DNA from: Georgenia sp.
GTDB taxonomy: Bacteria > Actinomycetota > Actinomycetes > Actinomycetales > Actinomycetaceae
Direction of reading: 5' to 3'
NCBI GenBank assembly: GCA_027322565.1
Contig: DAHVRG010000321.1
Location: forward strand, 1-6,359
Length of the DNA: 6,359 nucleotides
The number at the start of each line of letters is the position of its first letter. Position 1 is the stretch's first letter. The notes under the pieces were generated by a model. The model did not search any database. It was not told where the DNA came from and saw only the letters and a program-made list of their open reading frames with translations. Positions 4,816-6,359 of this stretch are shown piece after piece. The position numbers were made by a program, and so were the translations under genes.

Positions 4816-6248
4816 TGGCGATCGTCAACCCGCAGGCCGGTCGCCCCGCCCGCTGGGTGGAGCTCGGGCTCCTGCTCCTCGCCCTCGCCATCGGCCTGTA
4901 CGCCTACCTCCAGGTCGGCCTGGCGACCACCGGCTCCCCGCCCAGCGGGATGGTCACCCAGCTCGGGGTGCTCGTCCTGCTCGCCCTCGGCACCCACGTC
5001 GTGCTGCGCTGGCGCGCCCCCTACGCCGACCCGGTCCTCCTCCCCATCGCCGTCGCGCTCAACGGCCTGGGCCTGGCGATGATCCACCGCATCGACCACG
5101 CGGAGGAGACCGCGTTCGCCTCCCGGCAGGTGCTGTGGACGATGCTCGGGATGGCGGCCGCCGTTGCCGTCGTCGTCGCGCTGCGCGACCACCGCCGGCT
5201 GCGGCGGTACACCTACCTGTCGATGGTCCTCGGCCTCGTCATGCTGCTCCTGCCGTTGATGCCGGTCCTCGGGCAGGAGATCAACGGGGCGCGGATCTGG
5301 ATCAGCCTCGGGCCCCTGTCCTTCCAGCCCGCCGAGCTCGCCAAGGTGCTCCTCGGCGTCTTCTTCGCCGGCTACCTCGTGACCAACCGGGACACCCTGG
5401 CGCTGGCGGGGCCGAAGATCCTCGGCCTGCAGCTCCCGCGGGTCCGCGACCTCGGCCCGATCCTCCTCGCCTGGGGCGTCGCGCTGCTCGTCCTCGTCTT
5501 CCAGCGCGACCTCGGCACCGCGCTGCTGTTCTTCGCGCTCTTCGTCGCCATGCTCTACGTCGCCACCGAGCGGCTCAGCTGGATCCTCATCGGCCTGCTC
5601 CTCTTCGGCGGCGGCGCAGCCCTGGCCGCGAGCACCTTCGGGCACGTGGCCGCCCGCTTCGACGTGTGGCTCAACGCGCTCGACCCCGCCGTCTACGCGC
5701 GGCCCGCCGGCTCCTACCAGGTGGTCCAGGGGCTCTTCGGCCTCGCCTCGGGCGGGCTCATGGGGACGGGCTGGGGGCAGGGCCGGCCGGACATCGTGCC
5801 CTACGCGAACTCCGACTTCATCATCGCCTCGCTCGGTGAGGAGCTCGGCCTCACCGGCCTGGCCGCCATCCTCCTCATGTACCTCGTCCTCGTGCAGCGC
5901 GGCATGCGAGCCGCGATCGGCGTCCGCGACGGCTTCGGCACCCTCCTCGCCTCGGGGCTCTCGTTCGTCGTCGCCTTCCAGTGCTTCGTCGTCGTGGGCG
6001 GGGTCACCCGGCTCATCCCGCTCACCGGGCTGACGATGCCGTTCCTCGCCCAGGGCGGCTCCTCCCTCGTCGTCAACTGGATGATCGTCGCCCTCCTCCT
6101 GCGCATCTCCGACGCCGCCCGACGCCCCGCCGCCCTCACCGGTGACCTGCCGATCGGCCCCATCGCCCCCACCGGGGACGCCGACGAGGTGACCTTCCGG
6201 TCGACCGGGGACGACGCCAACCCCACCGAGGTGGTGAGGCTGCCGTGA
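4815..6248 (+). CDS. rodA: RodA, SEDS-family peptidoglycan glycosyltransferase, 477 aa
   Basis: RodA is a polytopic membrane protein (about 12 hydrophobic helices) of the FtsW/RodA/SpoVE family, which polymerises lipid II into glycan strands during elongation with a partner class B PBP. Diagnostic segments are NGARIWISLGPLSFQPAELA (157-176), VFQRDLGTALLFF (228-240), the extracytoplasmic loop RFDVWLNALDPAVYARPAGS (281-300) where the conserved Asp/Pro motif (Asp290) lies, YQVVQGLFGLASGGLMGTGW (301-320), ANSDFIIASLGEELGLTG (331-348) and the last helix with NWMIVALLLRIS (421-432). The N-terminal extension before helix 1 and the hydrophilic C-terminal tail (about 433-477, Thr/Asp/Glu-rich) are typical of actinobacterial members. 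Because the gene sits directly before pbpA it is RodA rather than FtsW, which normally lies in the dcw cluster. The ATG overlaps the pstP stop by 1 nt; no strong ribosome site is seen. Confidence 0.95.
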   Translation: MAIVNPQAGRPARWVELGLLLLALAIGLYAYLQVGLATTGSPPSGMVTQLGVLVLLALGTHVVLRWRAPYADPVLLPIAVALNGLGLAMIHRIDHAEETAFASRQVLWTMLGMAAAVAVVVALRDHRRLRRYTYLSMVLGLVMLLLPLMPVLGQEINGARIWISLGPLSFQPAELAKVLLGVFFAGYLVTNRDTLALAGPKILGLQLPRVRDLGPILLAWGVALLVLVFQRDLGTALLFFALFVAMLYVATERLSWILIGLLLFGGGAALAASTFGHVAARFDVWLNALDPAVYARPAGSYQVVQGLFGLASGGLMGTGWGQGRPDIVPYANSDFIIASLGEELGLTGLAAILLMYLVLVQRGMRAAIGVRDGFGTLLASGLSFVVAFQCFVVVGGVTRLIPLTGLTMPFLAQGGSSLVVNWMIVALLLRISDAARRPAALTGDLPIGPIAPTGDADEVTFRSTGDDANPTEVVRLP

Positions 6249-6359
6249 AGACCCCGGTGCGCCACCTCGCGACGATCGTCGCCCTCATGTTCCTCGCGCT
6301 CATGGTGGCGGCCACGTCGGTGCAGTACTTCCAGGCCCCCGCGCTCAACGCCGCCCCGA
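6245..6359 (+). CDS. pbpA: PbpA, class B penicillin-binding protein (transpeptidase), N-terminus cut by the window edge
   Basis: This is the first 38 codons of a gene running past the right edge. It starts at GTG 6245, which overlaps the rodA stop as GTGA, with GGTGAGG (6233-6239) 5 nt upstream. The visible protein is a short basic N-terminus (VKTPVRHL), one membrane helix (IVALMFLALMVAATSVQYF, about 11-29) and the beginning of the periplasmic part (QAPALN). This is the usual signal-anchor of class B PBPs; actinobacterial PbpA has the same pattern, with 'N' and 'Q.F.A..L' just after the helix. No catalytic motif (SxxK, SxN, KTG) is inside the window, so the identity rests on the N-terminal pattern and on the invariant rodA-pbpA order. 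It would cross-link glycan strands made by RodA. Confidence 0.85.
   Translation, partial: MKTPVRHLATIVALMFLALMVAATSVQYFQAPALNAAP

Noticed and set aside
4617..5645. Minus-strand open frame (342 codons) opposite rodA
   Set aside because: Composition is Glu/Asp/Gly/Arg-rich with no motif, and it is antisense to the conserved rodA.
4460..5839. Long plus-strand open frame (459 codons) overlapping pstP and rodA
   Set aside because: Its translation is Arg/Pro/Ala low-complexity, typical of an out-of-frame reading of GC-rich genes, while pstP and rodA show clear family motifs.

Overview
The window is very GC-rich, uses GTG as well as ATG starts, and carries the fhaA-fhaB-pstP-rodA-pbpA gene order. 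That order is the hallmark of the actinobacterial Ser/Thr-phosphorylation and cell-elongation cluster usually found near oriC. The organism is therefore an actinomycete. The very compact FhaA and the overall style suggest Micrococcales-like relatives, but the lineage below phylum level is a guess.

Left part (1-1717) is an accessory-looking redox module. On the minus strand a luciferase-like (LLM-class) flavin/F420-type oxidoreductase (185-1090) is followed, with an ATGA overlap, by the N-terminus of a PCMH-type FAD-linked oxidase that runs off the left edge (1-188). A TetR-family regulator (1178-1717) is transcribed divergently. The 87-bp divergent spacer holds both ribosome binding sites and a perfect 7-bp inverted repeat (CTCAAGT...ACTTGAG) that may be the regulator's operator.

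Middle part (1718-2310) has little protein coding. A 335-bp spacer follows tetR. Then comes a minus-strand tRNA-Leu(CAG) at 2053-2136 with its own -10 element (2160-2165) and a clear intrinsic terminator (about 1996-2046). The short region between the tRNA promoter and fhaA contains two overlapping inverted repeats, a TACGAT -10 candidate and a strong Shine-Dalgarno sequence.

Right part (2311-6359) is a tightly packed plus-strand operon: fhaA (DUF3662 + FHA), fhaB (TM + FHA), pstP (PP2C phosphatase with TM and extracytoplasmic tail), rodA (SEDS glycosyltransferase) and the first 38 codons of pbpA (class B penicillin-binding protein). Gaps or overlaps are +7, +8, -1 and -4 nt. The products form one circuit. 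RodA and PbpA polymerise and cross-link peptidoglycan. The FHA proteins read phospho-threonines placed by the Ser/Thr kinases that are normally encoded just downstream (pknA/pknB, not in this window). PstP reverses those marks.

I do not see a clearly undescribed system. The best leads are the TetR-controlled LLM/FAD-oxidase pair with its inverted repeat, the inverted repeats in the fhaA leader, and the Thr/acidic C-terminal tail of RodA as a possible FHA ligand.
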